This document shows, piece by piece, positions 51,827 to 63,658 of a stretch of 64,000 bases of DNA; the stretch's first letter is position 1, and the number at the start of each line of letters is the position of its first letter. The stretch comes from Adiantum capillus-veneris (lineage: Eukaryota; Streptophyta; Polypodiopsida; Polypodiales; Pteridaceae): positions 21,267,951 through 21,331,950 of the forward strand of contig CM043948.1 of the NCBI GenBank assembly GCA_014529385.2, written 5' to 3'. The notes below the pieces were generated by a model. The model was not told the DNA's origin. It worked only from the letters and a program-made list of their open reading frames with translations, and ran no database searches. The translations under genes were made by a program, and so were the position numbers.

Positions 51827-52839
51827 GATCTCCTCTTGTTGAGCTTGTGAGACTTGAGAAGGAGGCTTGTTAGGCAGTGTGATTCTTGGAAGGAGCTCAA
51901 TGCGATGGTCATCATCCCTTGTGTTGGAGGTAAGTCCATAGGGATTTCATCGATGAACACATCTTGGAATCCTTTTAGAAAATTAGACAAGTCTAACTCT
52001 TCTTGATTCCTACCATTTACATTTGATGAAACATTAAGATCTTTTAGAGACTCTTTGAAAAAAATCATGTACGCAGAAATTGAGCTCTTCATTGACTTAT
52101 CAAAATCAAGAGGATTTACAAGTGGAATAGTGCGACCATGCTCACTAGCATCTATATACATGTTCTTTCCCCTGTAGGTGAAGTAGATTCTCCTTTCAGG
52201 GACCTTCATGTTGGCAACCATGCAATCAAACCATGGTGCCCCTAGGATAACATCCTCATGTTGGAGAGGAGAGATGAAGAAGTCTTCTTTGTGGACATAG
52301 ATTTGGACATGAAGCCTCAACTTACCAATCAAGGGAGTAACGGAGGCTTGCTATCCTCTGAAAGCTGCAACAGCCATTACCATATCTCCCATATCAAAAG
52401 CTTGAATGCCCAACTTGGTGGCCAAATCCATTGATATGAAGTTGTGAGTAGAGCCAGGGTCAAACAAGATGAATGCATCATGCTCTCTTACCTTTCCCCA
52501 AGAATAGGAAAGTGATGATCCTTTGCAATGAGAATCCTCTTTTGGAGCTTCGATGGTGGAGGCCCTAGGAGTCTCATTGCACGTATTCTTCTTGGGGCAA
52601 GAACGATATCCATGTCCTTGCTCCCTAAACTTGAAACACTTATGGTCCTTGTGAAAAGCTTCAAGCTCTTCAGGAGAGAGTTTGTTTTTACCTTTGTAAA
52701 CTTCCTCCTCCTTGGACCAATTGTTGTTGTTGTTGTTGGAAGTGCCTTGGGAAGAATTTTGAGCATTGATTTTACCCTTTGCATCATTTTTCTCTTTGTT
52801 TTCCATGGGTTTGAAGCCCCTTGATGGAAATTGATGCAT
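51823..52839 (-). pseudogene. Gypsy-4 zinc knuckle and protease
   Basis: The frame 52839-52351 has an Asn run, CFKFREQGHGYRSC (a knuckle whose second Cys is Phe) and the protease loop ILFDPGSTHNFIS with intact catalytic triplet. After a stop, 52332-51823 has VILGAPWFD and an acidic linker ([12 protein letters not shown]). Confidence 0.88.
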
Positions 52840-53605
52840 GAAGAAACCATGGTGTGATGGATTACTTTGTTAATAGTACCAGGCCGTTGAGAGTTGATGT
52901 ATTCGGTTATCTCTTCAGGTAATCCCGCACAAAATTGTTGCCTTTGCTCGTCAAAGTCTATTTTTTGAAAGAAAGTATCCTGGAGATGTAAATTCCAAAA
53001 CTTGTCTACATACTTGTGGATAGGCTCATGAGAGAGAATCTTCAAGCTGCGCCATTCGGTAAACACTTTGTCCTTTGCATCGCTTGCAAGGAATTGCTTC
53101 ATGATGGAAACTCGTAGAGTTTTCCATTTCTTTGGGACTTCAACATTGCCACAAAGGCTAGCCCACCATTGACGAGCTGATTTTTGAAAGGGCATAGCTA
53201 CATGGAGTAGCTTCGACGACTCTGTGAAGCCCTCGTCTCCAAAGGCCGCATCAAATTGTTGTGTGAAGGCCAACACTTTTTCAGTAGCACCAAAGGTGCC
53301 ATCATAGGTGAGAAAAGAGATACTCTTTCCTCCCTCCTTGAACTTCTTTATCTTTTGTGACCTTCACCATGCAGGAAATGCTTTGCGATGTCCTGTCCTC
53401 TTGTTTTCTCTAGGAGAATATCCATAGATTTTGTCGGAAGAGGAGGAAGGTGAAGAGGAAGGAGAAGAGGGTGACCTCTTCCTAACCCTTTTTTTCCTCT
53501 CTTCCCTTTTGGAGTGAAGAGGAGAAGGACTATGTGTTGATATTTTCCTCTTGGGAGGAGTGGGTCATCGTCTAGAACGCCGTCTTCGTGGAGCCACATC
53601 TTCAA
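52840..53605 (-). pseudogene. Gypsy-4 gag core and SR/K-rich linker, N-terminus lost
   Basis: The gag core (53276 frame) has FTQQFDAAFGDEGFTESSKLLH, RQWWASL, SIMKQFLASDAKDKV and CAGLPEEITEYINSQRP. Upstream, 53600-53340 encodes the same Ser/Arg/Lys-rich linker as Gypsy-2 in another frame. The first roughly 200 residues are absent; Copia-2 sequence starts at about 53606. Confidence 0.8.
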
Positions 53606-53886
53606 AGGGAGTTAAAATACTAGAATTAGGGTTGCAGAGAAATGCATACAGCTTGGAGAAGATGAAGGAATCTCAAGGCACACAATAGAAAGTGTGTTAC
53701 TTAGTGTGCAATGGAAAGATAGATAGCCCTAGAGTGATGGGCATATATCCAATGCTCGGGGAAAAAAACCTCCTAAAGAGGGAAAAAATGCCCCAAAGGT
53801 CCTAGTGTGTTCATATACATCACTACCACATGTATATGGTAACAAATCCCCCCTGGAGTGATGCGATGAACGAGAGCTAGCACATG

Positions 53887-54483
53887 AGTAGAAAGCATAT
53901 GCCAAACAACCAAAAACACGCATGTGCTCAATAGAAGGCTTTCTATCATGCCATGCTTCATATGGAGTAATAGACTGCAAAGCTTTTGTAGGACACCAAT
54001 TTAGTACATAAGTGGCACACATGATGGCCTCAAGCCAAAAAGAATGCAGCAAAGCTTGACTTTTGACCATACATCGTGCCATTTTCATAAGTGACCTATT
54101 TTTCCTCTCAGCAACACCATTTTGCTGAGGTGTATAAGGCACTATACATTGGTGTTTATCCCACGACTAGCCAGAAATGCATTGAATTCATGAGACATAT
54201 ACTCCCCCCCTTGATCAGAACGGACGGTGCCCATAGTACATTTCGAGACATTCACAGCCATAGCCAAAAATTGTTTGAAGCACATAAAAACTTCGGACTT
54301 CGCTTTAAGCGGAAATACCCATGCATGCCGGGAGTAATCATCAATGAAAGTCACGAAGTAAAGGTAATTTCCCAAGGACGGAGTTTGCATGGACCCACAA
54401 ACATCACTATGCACAAGCTGTAACCTACATGTGGCTCGAACTGAACCATCCTTTGGAAACTTAGAACGTTGCATCTTACCCAA
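53887..54483 (-). pseudogene. Copia-2 integrase, truncated
   Basis: The frame 54483-54142 has RLQLVHSDVCGSMQT (Asp) and TVRSDQGGEYMSHEF (Asp, kept here but Asn in Copia-1). The next frame, from 54142, has MPYTPQQNGVAERKNRSL (Glu) and RVFGCLAYAF, then runs into non-pol sequence at the deletion (about 53890). One frameshift at 54142. Confidence 0.85.
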
Positions 54484-54516
54484 AATACAACCTTCACAAA
54501 CATGTTTGACAGGTTC

Positions 54517-55308
54517 TTAAAGAGGCCGCAAAGAAGAAACCATATCAAATTTTTGCAAACGCAAGAAACTGGAAAAATTCATATGACCAAAATGTGCATG
54601 CCAAAGTTTTGCATCTGAAATAGCCCTTAAATCTGCAACAGCATTTGCAAAATTTTGTCCACACTTGTCATACAAAGTGAGCTTATACAGCCCACAACAC
54701 AAAAGGCTAGATGCAACAATTTCATCACCAAAACCGAGATCATGAATTGTACATCTATCATCCACAAATTTGACTACAAGTCCAAGTCTAGAAAGTGCGG
54801 ATACAAATAAGAGATTCTTCTTGATCCTAGGTACATAAAGTGCATCAACAAGTGTGAAAGAACCGTCATTTGTAGCAGTAAGCACAATCTTTCCCTGAAC
54901 TGGATAAGAGGCATTGTTGGCACAAGTGACTGAATTCCCATGAAGGACAGACTTGAGAGAGGTGAACAATTCACGATGTGAGGTAGTGTGCTTTGTAGAA
55001 CCACTGTCAAAATACCACACATGTGAATCTACAACAACTGACAAGCATGCATCATGGATAACAGGATTGTAAGTGCACTCTGTGCTAAAAGCCCATTCTG
55101 CATCAACATCAGCAACACAGTCTCCTTTCACAGAAGACTCAACAATGGCTGCATTTGTAGTGGAACCAGCATTTTCAGTGGAACCACCCTCTTTCTTCTT
55201 AGCCTCTTTGGCATTCAACTTAGGACACTGCTTGATCAAGTGATCATTAGCTTTACAATAATGGCAACGCATCTTCTTTTTGCCCCTGTCACCAGAATTT
55301 CTAGACAA
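54517..55308 (-). pseudogene. Copia-2 zinc knuckle, protease and gag-pre-integrase
   Basis: 263 codons: knuckle CHYCKANDHLIKQC, protease WYFDSGSTKHTT (DSG intact), YVPRIKKNLLFVSALSRLG and LWHAHFGHMNFSSF. Ends at a stop before the integrase frame. Confidence 0.88.
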
Positions 55309-55822
55309 ACTGCTGCCAGCAAAGCATTAGGAACATAATTGTTTCCGCTCACAGCAGAGCCATAAGAAGTGGCTGCATTGCTATTACCACCCTTTCTTTG
55401 AGAAGCAATAAAATCCTGCTCAACTGCACGCTGCCTAGTCCTTTTTTTTTTGGAAAGTGACTCTTGCAACAACAATGTGCATAATGCATCAAACTTGACA
55501 CCTTCAGGATTTCCTTGGGTCATCAGTCTCGAGGTACTAGCAAAAGTCTGGTAGGAATCTAGTAAGGCATCAAGAACAGTCTGCACAAGGGAACTGTTTG
55601 AAATGACTTCACCTGCAGAAATAAGTTGCTCATTGATATCCTTGACACCAGCAAGGAAAGTGTCCATATCATCTTCCTCATGCATAATCTTTGACTCCAT
55701 CTCTTTACGCAACAAAGAAATTTTAGACTCATTGCAACTTGCATAAAGAACAACCAATATATCCCAAGCCTGTTTTGCAGATTTTGCTGAATGGATGTGA
55801 GGAACAATGGCTCCACTTATCC
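55236..55822 (-). pseudogene. Copia-2 gag, N-terminus lost
   Basis: Contains SAKQAWDILVVLYASCNES, MESKIMHEEDDMDTFL and LLDSYQTFASTSRLM, typical copia gag. The first residues of the open frame (to 55847) come from the Gypsy-4 leader, so the native start is missing. Confidence 0.8.
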
Positions 55823-55911
55823 TAATATAATTAACAACATAAACCATTTATAATCTACTTAAGGACTTCTCTTCTTAAGCAAGAAAAGAGAAACCAAATG
55901 CTCTGATACCA
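55823..55911 (-). other. Gypsy-4 primer binding site and leader fragment
   Basis: GCTCTGATACCA at 55899-55910 is the complement of the tRNA-iMet primer site. The adjoining leader matches the Gypsy-5 leader (58463-58560) and stops at the Copia-2 junction. Confidence 0.8.
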
Positions 55912-57332
55912 AAGTAATAGAATTGGCCTATTTAACTTGAGAGTAGCGGAAATTAATGAGACTACTTTTCAGAAATGACTTTGTGAGCATAGCGGGTGAA
56001 CATAATTGAAGATATCAACATAATCATAACAATTAGCTAACTAGGCATGAACAATACTTTTGCAAGAGAGAGAATTTAGAGAAGATGACAACATTTGAGG
56101 ACCGGATTTATGTGGAGCCGGTCCCCCCTCCAAAAGGCATTTGTATTATGATTTCTCCCATTAAGAGAGACTTGTTACAATACAGTCTTTGTGTTCCTTG
56201 TAACCTAGGTGAGCAATGAAGATGGAAAGCTTCATGCAACACGAGCATAACATAAACTTGAAGAAAGATTTAACTATCCCAAGCCTCAGTCCCAAGACCT
56301 CAAACACCTTCGAAGGTGGAGAGAGCTAGCAGGGAATGAGGGTAGGGAAGAGGAAGAAGAAACATTTCATAGGAGAAAGAATTAGTTCCTCACTTATCAT
56401 AACTCTTCTTGCTAGCATACATAATAGCATAGTAATGAAGAAGAAGGAGATGGCAAGCTTAAGAATTGAATCATGGCTCTTGGTTGGATTTGCACTCCAT
56501 AGGCAAGAGTGTTGGTGCAGGATCTCAACCTCTACTTGCTTGGAGAAGGAGAGAGAGCTCTTGCACTTTGCATAGCACACAATGAGATTGTTTGTGAGTG
56601 TGTGTGGGTGAGTATACCCCCTAAGCAACCCCCTAGATTGCTTGGGTCGACCCCCCTTGTAGCTCATGCTTGAAGCTCATTGGACCCCTCCAGGCCTAGC
56701 CAATCACATGCAAGAGGCATTACAAGCAGCAAGGGTAGCCTTGGAACAAGTGTCCCCCTTTCCCCTTTGAGAGAGAGTACTTGATAAATTATTTAAATCT
56801 CCTAAACTATCATTGGACCCCTTGGGTGGCTAGCCAATAGGCTTCAGGCACACCACGAGGGCAACCTGAGGAGGAACTTGACAAGTGTCCCTTCTGCTTT
56901 CTTTGTACCATGCATTCCTTGTGTGAGTTTGTGGGTGTTGTCTCTCATTCCCCCTCTTGTAGGGATCTCCCCCTCCTTGTAGGTATTGAATAACCTTAGA
57001 CATTAAGCATGACAAGCAGGACAATCACCTCGAGCTGGGTCGGGTTCGCACCTCAAGCTCAACCCTAGCTTACCTAAGGTCAAAGGTCTTTTACACACAT
57101 TATTGGAGGTCTTCAATGAAGCTAACCGTAAGGTCTTATGCTCCATTGGTTAGCCTTGCTCTTTGATAGACCATCTCTCATTTGGGACCCTTTTCTATTG
57201 GCCCCGTGTTGAGATAGATCTATAAGCACATCTCAATATCTTAACCCTTGTTCTCGTTTATTCTCCCACATTAAGTGATCACTTTAATATGAGAAAATCA
57301 TTTGGGTTGGTAAGATATCAGTTTTTGTGACA
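55912..57332 (-). repeat. Gypsy-4 5' LTR
   Basis: About 1421 bp from next to the primer site to GTTTTTGTGACA. The expected terminal TG at the left end has decayed (AGTAATAG). Open frames within it are not genes. Confidence 0.75.
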
Positions 57333-57696
57333 AGGGGAATCTCTGACTTAACCTTCCACTCACCCAAAGGGAACCCTTTTTCTCAAAAGTCACATGGAAC
57401 ACATGTCAGACTCTCCCTAAGCTTAACCACATGGTGTGCTTGAATGCTATTGGTTGGGCTAAAGAGGGGTCCAATGAGCTTCTAGTTCCATCCAACAAAT
57501 ATGTAGATATTTTCAAGCTGTCTCTCTCTTTCTAAGGGGTGAGGAGGACACTTGTCCAAAGACTACCCATGTACTTGAATGCATGCTGCATGTGATTCGC
57601 TAGGGGGGAGAGGGGTCCAATGGACTTGAAACATGTGTAAAATCTACTGCTCGCCCCAGGCAAGCACGGGGGTGCTGGGGGGATATACACCACACA

Positions 57697-57769
<73 letters not shown>

Positions 57770-58462
57770 ATTTTGTGGATTCATTCTCAGTTGGTGAAAG
57801 TTGAGAAACTCCACCTCCTTCTCAAAGCTTGTGATAAGTGAGAGCCTACACCAACACTCTTGTCTATGGAATACAAATCCAACCAAGAGCCATGCTTCAA
57901 TGCTTAAGTTGGCCATCTTCTCCATCTTCATTGCTATGCTATTATGTATGCTAGCAACAAGAGTGATGATAAGTGAGGAACTATATCTTTATCCTATGGA
58001 ATGTTTCTTCTTCATCTTACCTATCCTCATTCCCCACTAGCTCACTCCACCTTTGAAGGTGCTTGGGGCCTTGGGACTGAGGCTTGGGATAGTTAATGCT
58101 TTCTACAAATTTTATGTTATGCTTGTGATGCATGAAGATTTCCATCTTTATTGCATCACCTAGGTCACAAGGAGCACAAAGATTGTATTGTACCAAGTCT
58201 CTCTTGATGGGAGAAACTCTAATACCAATGCCTATTGGAGGGGGGACCGGCTCCGTATAAATCCGATCCTCAACTATTGTCATGTTTTCTAAACTCTCTC
58301 TATTGCAAAAGTATTATTCATGCGAAGTTAACTAAGTACCATGTTTATGTTGCTATGATCAATTAAGTTCACCCGCTATGCTCACAAAGTAATCTCACAA
58401 AAGTGATTCACCTAATTTTCTAGTTCCTGTACTCTCAAAATTTATAAGCCATTCCCATTGCA
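57333..58462 (+). repeat. Gypsy-5 5' LTR, 5' end missing
   Basis: 1130 bp ending CCCATTGCA before the primer site. None of the first 342 bp of the 3' LTR (63659-64000) is seen here, so at least that much is missing. Confidence 0.7.
57689..57768. repeat. (CA)n microsatellite
   Basis: About 80 bp of CA dinucleotide with one T interruption near 57702, inside the Gypsy-5 5' LTR. Other LTRs here have a short CACACACA at the equivalent position, so this is an expansion of that seed. Confidence 0.97.
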
Positions 58463-58463
58463 T

Positions 58464-58475
58464 TGGTATCAGAGC
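58464..58475 (+). other. Gypsy-5 primer binding site (tRNA-iMet)
   Basis: TGGTATCAGAGC one base after the LTR end. Confidence 0.9.
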
Positions 58476-58877
58476 ATTTGGTTTCTCTTTTCTTGCTTAA
58501 GAAGAGAGGTCCTGAAGTAGCCTATTCATGGTTGATTTTGTTAATTATATTAGGGTAAGTGGGAATGGGATCTATTATCAGTTTTGTTGATCCCATTATG
58601 TGGGATATGGTGCACACCTTGGAATCTTTGGTCTTAATAATGGAGTCTTTTAAGACTTGCCTACGGATTTACCATTATTGAGCCATAGGAAGTCCAAAAG
58701 GAGCTATCCCTCGGCAACTTTGCTAAGTTAGTCTCACTCCACTACTCTCTATAATTAACTAATTCGAACAGTGTGTGTAGATACTTAAGTGCCTATTTTC
58801 AAAGGCTAAGAGGAGTAGCAACTAAGGTTTTGAATTGCCAAAGCATACACTATGTAAACACATAAGTTTAATTAACA
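58476..58877 (+). other. Gypsy-5 leader
   Basis: Non-coding leader, similar in part to that of Gypsy-2 (GGTCTTAATA.TGGAGTC, ACTTGCCTACGG) and to the Gypsy-4 fragment. Confidence 0.7.
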
Positions 58878-60125
58878 TGGTTGACAATAACCAAGAGAGT
58901 AGAATGAACATTGATAACTTTGATTTTGCACACGAAGGTGCTAATGATGATGCCCCCATGTTTGTTAATTTTTTTGTCACTAGGTTGCAACAAGCTATGG
59001 GCAACCCCGCTTTGCAAGACAAAGTTACTCAACAACTTGGTGCTTATGGGATTTCCTTTCCTCTCCAAGAGGAGAGAGAGATTAGGAGGCCTTTTGATGA
59101 GACCCCCCAAAGACGACTCTCTCCCATATGAGAGGAGGAATCCAAAGATCAAGAAAGTAGTGAATCCCTAAATTACTCCGAAGATGTAGCTCCAAAAAGG
59201 AGGTGGACTAAATGATCTCCAAATCCTCTCAAGAGGAAACAGTTAATCCATAGTCCTTCTCTTCGTCACTCCAAAAGGGAAGAGAGGAAACAAACGAAGA
59301 AAAGGGCAAGAAAGAGTTCACGCTCTTCTCCTTCTTCTTCACCTTCCTCCTCTTCCAAAGAAAGCAATTATTCTCCTAGAGAATACAAGAGGGGAGGACA
59401 TCAAAAATCGTATCCTGCATGGCTAAGGTCACAAAATCTCAAGAAGTTCAAAGAAGGAGGAAACAATATCTCTTTTGTCACCTATGATGGCATTTTTGGT
59501 GCTACTGACAAAGTATTGGCCTTCATCCGACAATTTGATGTGGTCTTTGGAGACGAGCGCTTCATGGAGTCCTCCAAGCTATGCCATGTAGCCATGCACT
59601 TCCAAAAATTGGTTTGTCAATGATGGGCTAGCCATTGTGGCAATGACGAAGCCCCAAAGACAAAGAAAACTCTACGAGTTTCCATCATGAAGCAATTCCT
59701 TGCAAGCAATGCAAAGGACAAAGTGCTCACCAAATGGTAGAGTTTGATTCTTCTCTCTCATGAGTCTATCCACAATATGTGGACAAGTTTTGGGATTTAC
59801 ATCTCAAGGCTAATGTCTTTCAAAAGATATTTTGACGTGCAAAAGAAACAATTATGTGCGAGATTATCCAAAGAGATGGCCGAGTATGTCAACTCTCAAC
59901 GGCCTAGTTCTATCACCAAAGTAATCCACCACACCATGGTTGCTTCGTCATCAATTTCCAACAAGGGGCTAGATAGAATGTCAAGCCCTTTGAAAATAAA
60001 GACAAAAGTGATTCCAAGAGGAGAACCAATGCCCAAAATTCTTACCAAGGCTATTCCAACAACAACAAAAATCCGTCGAGGAGAAGGGAGTTTACAAAGG
60101 TAAATATAAACTCTCTTCTAAAGAG
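58878..60125 (+). pseudogene. Gypsy-5 gag
   Basis: ATG 58878 opens MVDNNQESRMNIDNFDFAHEG, collinear with Gypsy-2 gag, with a stop at 59129-59131. The SR/K-rich linker (about 59190-59400) and the gag core (FIRQFDVVFGDERF, SIMKQFLASNAKDKV, YVNSQRPSSITKVIHHTMV) follow in several frames. Stops at about 59212, 59620 and 59737. Confidence 0.85.
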
Positions 60126-60657
60126 CTAAGATCTTTTTTTAAGGACAACAAATGTTTTAAGTGTGGGGAGAAAGGCCATGGTTATTGTCCTTGCCCCAAG
60201 AGAATTTCTGGCAATGAGACTCCTAGAGCCTCTATGCTTGAAGCTCCAAAAGAGGATGCTCATTGCCAAGGATTTCTCCTTTCCTATGCTTGGGGAAAGA
60301 TGGAAGAGCATGATGCGTTTATTTATTTTTGACCGTGGTTCAACTCACAACTTCATATGCATGGAGTTGACCACCACTAAGCTAGGCATATAAGCCCACA
60401 AGATGGGAGATGCATTGAAAGCCAATGGAGCTATCAAGGGACAAGACGTCTTCGTTACTTCCTTAATTGGTAAACTAAGGCTTCATGTCCAAAGCTATGT
60501 TCTCATGTTTTTGAGAACGTTTTCATTGAGGCACCATGATTTAACCGTATGGGCTTCCAGCATGAAGCTCCCTAAAAGGAGAGTATACTTCACCTATAGG
60601 GAAGAGAGCATGTACATAGATGCTAATGAGTCAGGGAACACCATATCCTTGCAATAA
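60126..60657 (+). pseudogene. Gypsy-5 zinc knuckle and protease
   Basis: A knuckle resembling CFKCGEKGH is readable at about 60152, followed by the protease loop FDRGSTHNFICMELT (DRG instead of D[ST]G) and SLIGKLRLHVQSYV. VILGAPW is not seen; a deletion lies near 60500-60530. Confidence 0.8.
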
Positions 60658-61330
60658 AGGGAATCAATAGGAGTTAGAGTCGTCTAATTTCCTAAATGGA
60701 TCCCATGATGTTTTCATTGATGAAATCCCTAGTGAGCTACCTCTAAAATGAGGGATGATGACCATGCAATTGAGGTGCTACCAAGAAGCTCATTGCCTAA
60801 CAAGCGTCCTAATCGAGTTTCACAAGCTCAACAAGAGGATATCATCATGAGGCAAGTGCATGAATTGGTGGGAAAAGGGACGGTGAGGTCTAGCTCCTCT
60901 CCATTTTGTTCACCATTGGTTTTAGTGCAAAAGAAAGATGACACATATCACATGTGTGTCGACTATAGCGCACTAAATAAGATCATCATCAAAAATAGAT
61001 TTCCCGTGCCGCGGGTAGAAGATCTATTTGATAATTTACAAGTTTTGGCCTGACAAATTCTCCATGCATTCAAACTCATGATGGACAAAAATCTTCAGGC
61101 CATTCAAATTCTCTTGAGTCCAAGGGACACCTCCAGGTAATCTTTCAAGTTGTGAGAGAGAATAAGCTTTTCATTAATCAAAAGAAAAGTAAATTTTTTC
61201 TACAAGAGATTCAATATTGAGGTCACATTATCTCTAAAGATGGCACCCGTATGGATCCAATAAAGTTAGAGATAATAAAAGGATGGCCTAATCCAAGGAA
61301 TCTACAGGAGATACGAAGCTTCATAGGTAT
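60658..61330 (+). pseudogene. Gypsy-5 reverse transcriptase, deleted
   Basis: From 60748: HELVGKGTVRSSSSPFCSPL, VLVQKKDDTYHMCVDYSALN, FPVPRVEDLFDNL. The palm part with the catalytic DD box is missing between about 61050 and 61120; reading resumes with VIFQVVRENKLFINQKKS and a GHIISKDGTRMDP stretch. Confidence 0.82.
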
Positions 61331-61845
61331 GTGTGTATACTATAGATGCTTCCTAGAAAAAATTCTCGCTAATATCAGTTCCATTACATGACTTAACAAA
61401 AAAATAACGCTAAGTATTCATGGACTTCAAAAGTGCAAAGAGCTTTTGAGAAGATTATCTCTCAGTGTGTGCTCACACGACTAGACCTCTCAAAGCCATT
61501 TGAGGTCCAATGTGATGCTTGTGGTGATTGCCTTGGAACTATTTTGATTCAAGAAGAGAATGCCATAGCCTATGAGAGTCAAAGACTCAACTTTGATAAG
61601 TGAGTATTGGGCAAATACGAAAAAGAGCTACTAGCTATTCTATATGTCCTAAACACGTGGAAACACTATCTCTTGGGGACTCCATTCATCCTACAAATGG
61701 ATCACAAAGCCTCAATAACTTCATTATGAAAACCAAGATTTCCAACAAGCAAATGAGGTGGGCAAATTTTCTTTTGCAATTTAAATTTCATATTGCTCAC
61801 ATTGTTGGCAAGCATAATCAAGTGGTCGATGCACTTTCACAATGA
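61331..61845 (+). pseudogene. Gypsy-5 RNase H
   Basis: FEVQCDACGDCLGTI (about 61500), YEKELLAILYVLNTWKHYL in another frame, and KQMRWANFLLQFKFHIAHIVGKHNQVVDALSQ to 61845. Several frameshifts. Confidence 0.82.
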
Positions 61846-61929
61846 CCAAGGGTAAATGTGGTGTCTATAGCAACTCAGAATGATCTATCTTTTATGATAG
61901 ATGAGTATCATTGGCCGAGACTTTAAGTA

Positions 61930-63235
61930 CGTAATTACAACCTTTGCAATAGGGAAGAAAAAAGAACCATTCGCCTTGAAGGATGCAAACGGCAATAGGC
62001 TATGTGTTACACACCCACAAATACGAAAGTCATGTATGAATCCCATACTTCTCCTTATGCGGGGCAAAGTGTGATTCCATAATTTACTCTTCAAGGAGTA
62101 GAAATGTATTTCTGCTGGTCTACCATGAAAAGTAAACATACAAGAGTATATTTCAAAATGTATGGTATACAAAAAGTTGACACTTGATTAAGGGAAGCAA
62201 CTTGGATAGTTTCAGTTGCAACAAGACAGGCTTAACAAGAAAACACACTTTATGCCTATTAAAAAGACTATTAAGGCACATCAAGTGGCAACCCTCTTCA
62301 GCTCAAATTTTCAAGCATCATGGCTTTCCAACATCCATAATGTCGGACAAAGATTCTAGAATGACCAGTAATTTCTAGAAGGGTCTCTTTGAGAATCTAG
62401 GAAGTAGATTAAATTTCTCTTCGGCCTATCATATCCACAAACGGATGACCAAAGTGAAATAACTAATCTAACAATTCTTGATCTACTAAAAGCCTATATC
62501 ATGGAATTAGATCAACGTTCTCAATGAGAGAAAAATATACCTCTTATAGAGTATGCATATAATGACATTATACATACCTCTATGGGGAAAGCACCTTTCG
62601 AAGTTAAAGAGGGAAGATCCAAAAGTCCCTTACTACTTAAAGTATATGGGAAGATCTTCGCCTACTAATGAATATAGCCAAGACTCACAAGAATATTTTC
62701 CAAAGATTAAAGAGATGATATTCATCTCAAAGCAAAGGCAAAAAGGGTTGCTGCTAATAAGCACCGAAGAGCCTTAGTCTTTAAGTAAAATGATTTGGTC
62801 TTGCTAAAGTTTCTCAAGGCTCATCTAATGCATACTACGGGCAAGAATCCTATGGGCCACCAAGAGTATTATGCTAAACTAGCAAAAAGATACTATGTTC
62901 CTTCTTTAAGCTAATCAATGAGATGGCTTATCAATTAAAATTTCCCCAACCATTGGCTCATGCATCATTTTCCATGAGAGCCTATGTAATCCTTACCAAG
63001 GAGCACCATAAAAAGAAGAAATAGTTGGAGACCGTCCAAAAATAGGAGATCAACTACATCAATTTGAGTCCATCCTATGACATGAAGACAAGGTATCAAG
63101 AAATGGTAAGATTATCTGAGGACATCTTATTAAGTTTAAGAATTATTCTTTTAAAGATGCTAGATGGATGCAAAGAACGTAGCTTAAGGACAATATGAAC
63201 CTTGTCAATGCTTACAAAGATGCCTTAAAATAAGC
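61930..63235 (+). pseudogene. Gypsy-5 integrase and tail
   Basis: Fragments: an H2C2-like stretch (about 62030-62170), KTIKAHQVATLF and QIFKHHGFPTSIMSDKDSRMTSNF (62300-62378, second Asp), FSSAYH.PQTD (about 62420-62450), YGKIF and a degraded tail with SFKDARWMQ (about 63150). No frame longer than about 75 codons. Confidence 0.8.
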
Positions 63236-63658
63236 ATATGAAAATGCATTTTAAATGAACAATGTTTTTGTCTCATAAGACTAGTTCTCTTTTTATTGTG
63301 CAAAATTAAGAAGTATGCATGCTTAGGATCATGTTTGTGGTGACGACGTCTCCCAAACACCAAGTAGAACTTGTCACTCTACTTTGGAAGTATGATCTGG
63401 ACTAAAGAGCAGACATGATTGGGGCAGCTACGTCTCCCAAGCACCAAATTTGTTTTTTCTTGTTTTCGGAGTCGGGTAGGGCACGCCCGCCACTCTCCTC
63501 ATAAACCAAAAAAGTATACATGGATTAGTCATCCATCTTGGAATGATGTCGAAGGGTAAACAGAGATCCTCTACTCGCTAAGTAACATGGACTAATGAGT
63601 AGTCTTTATCTTCTCTACCTCATAGTCGAGGATGACTATGATTTCAAGAGAGAGATAA
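63236..63658 (+). other. Gypsy-5 3' untranslated region
   Basis: Non-coding; contains GACGACGTCTCCCAAACACCAAGT and ends in TTTCAAGAGAGAGATAA, a purine tract. Confidence 0.7.

Larger units (their letters stand above)
53606..55822 (-). mobile_element. Copia-2: internally deleted copia remnant
   Basis: On the minus strand: gag fragment, zinc knuckle, protease, integrase, then directly the polypurine tract (53845-53860, CTCCAGGGGGGATTT on the coding strand) and a 3' LTR ending GGTAACA at 53844. Reverse transcriptase and RNase H are missing, as are the 5' LTR and gag start. The right end joins the Gypsy-4 leader at about 55822. No duplication found. LTR left end not defined (about 53606-53640). 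Confidence 0.75.
48165..57332 (-). mobile_element. Gypsy-4: decayed chromovirus with a copia insert
   Basis: Minus-strand relative of Gypsy-2. Right (5') LTR about 55912-57332, primer site 55899-55910, then a copia remnant (to about 53606), gag, protease, reverse transcriptase, RNase H, integrase and tail, purine tract at 48957-48975, left (3') LTR 48165-48956. The left LTR starts at the position equivalent to 56670 of the right one, so about 760 bp of its outer end are missing. Many stops and frameshifts. Confidence 0.88.

Noticed and set aside
57532-57931. Long open frames of alternating Cys-Val
   Set aside because: Translation of the (CA)n microsatellite.
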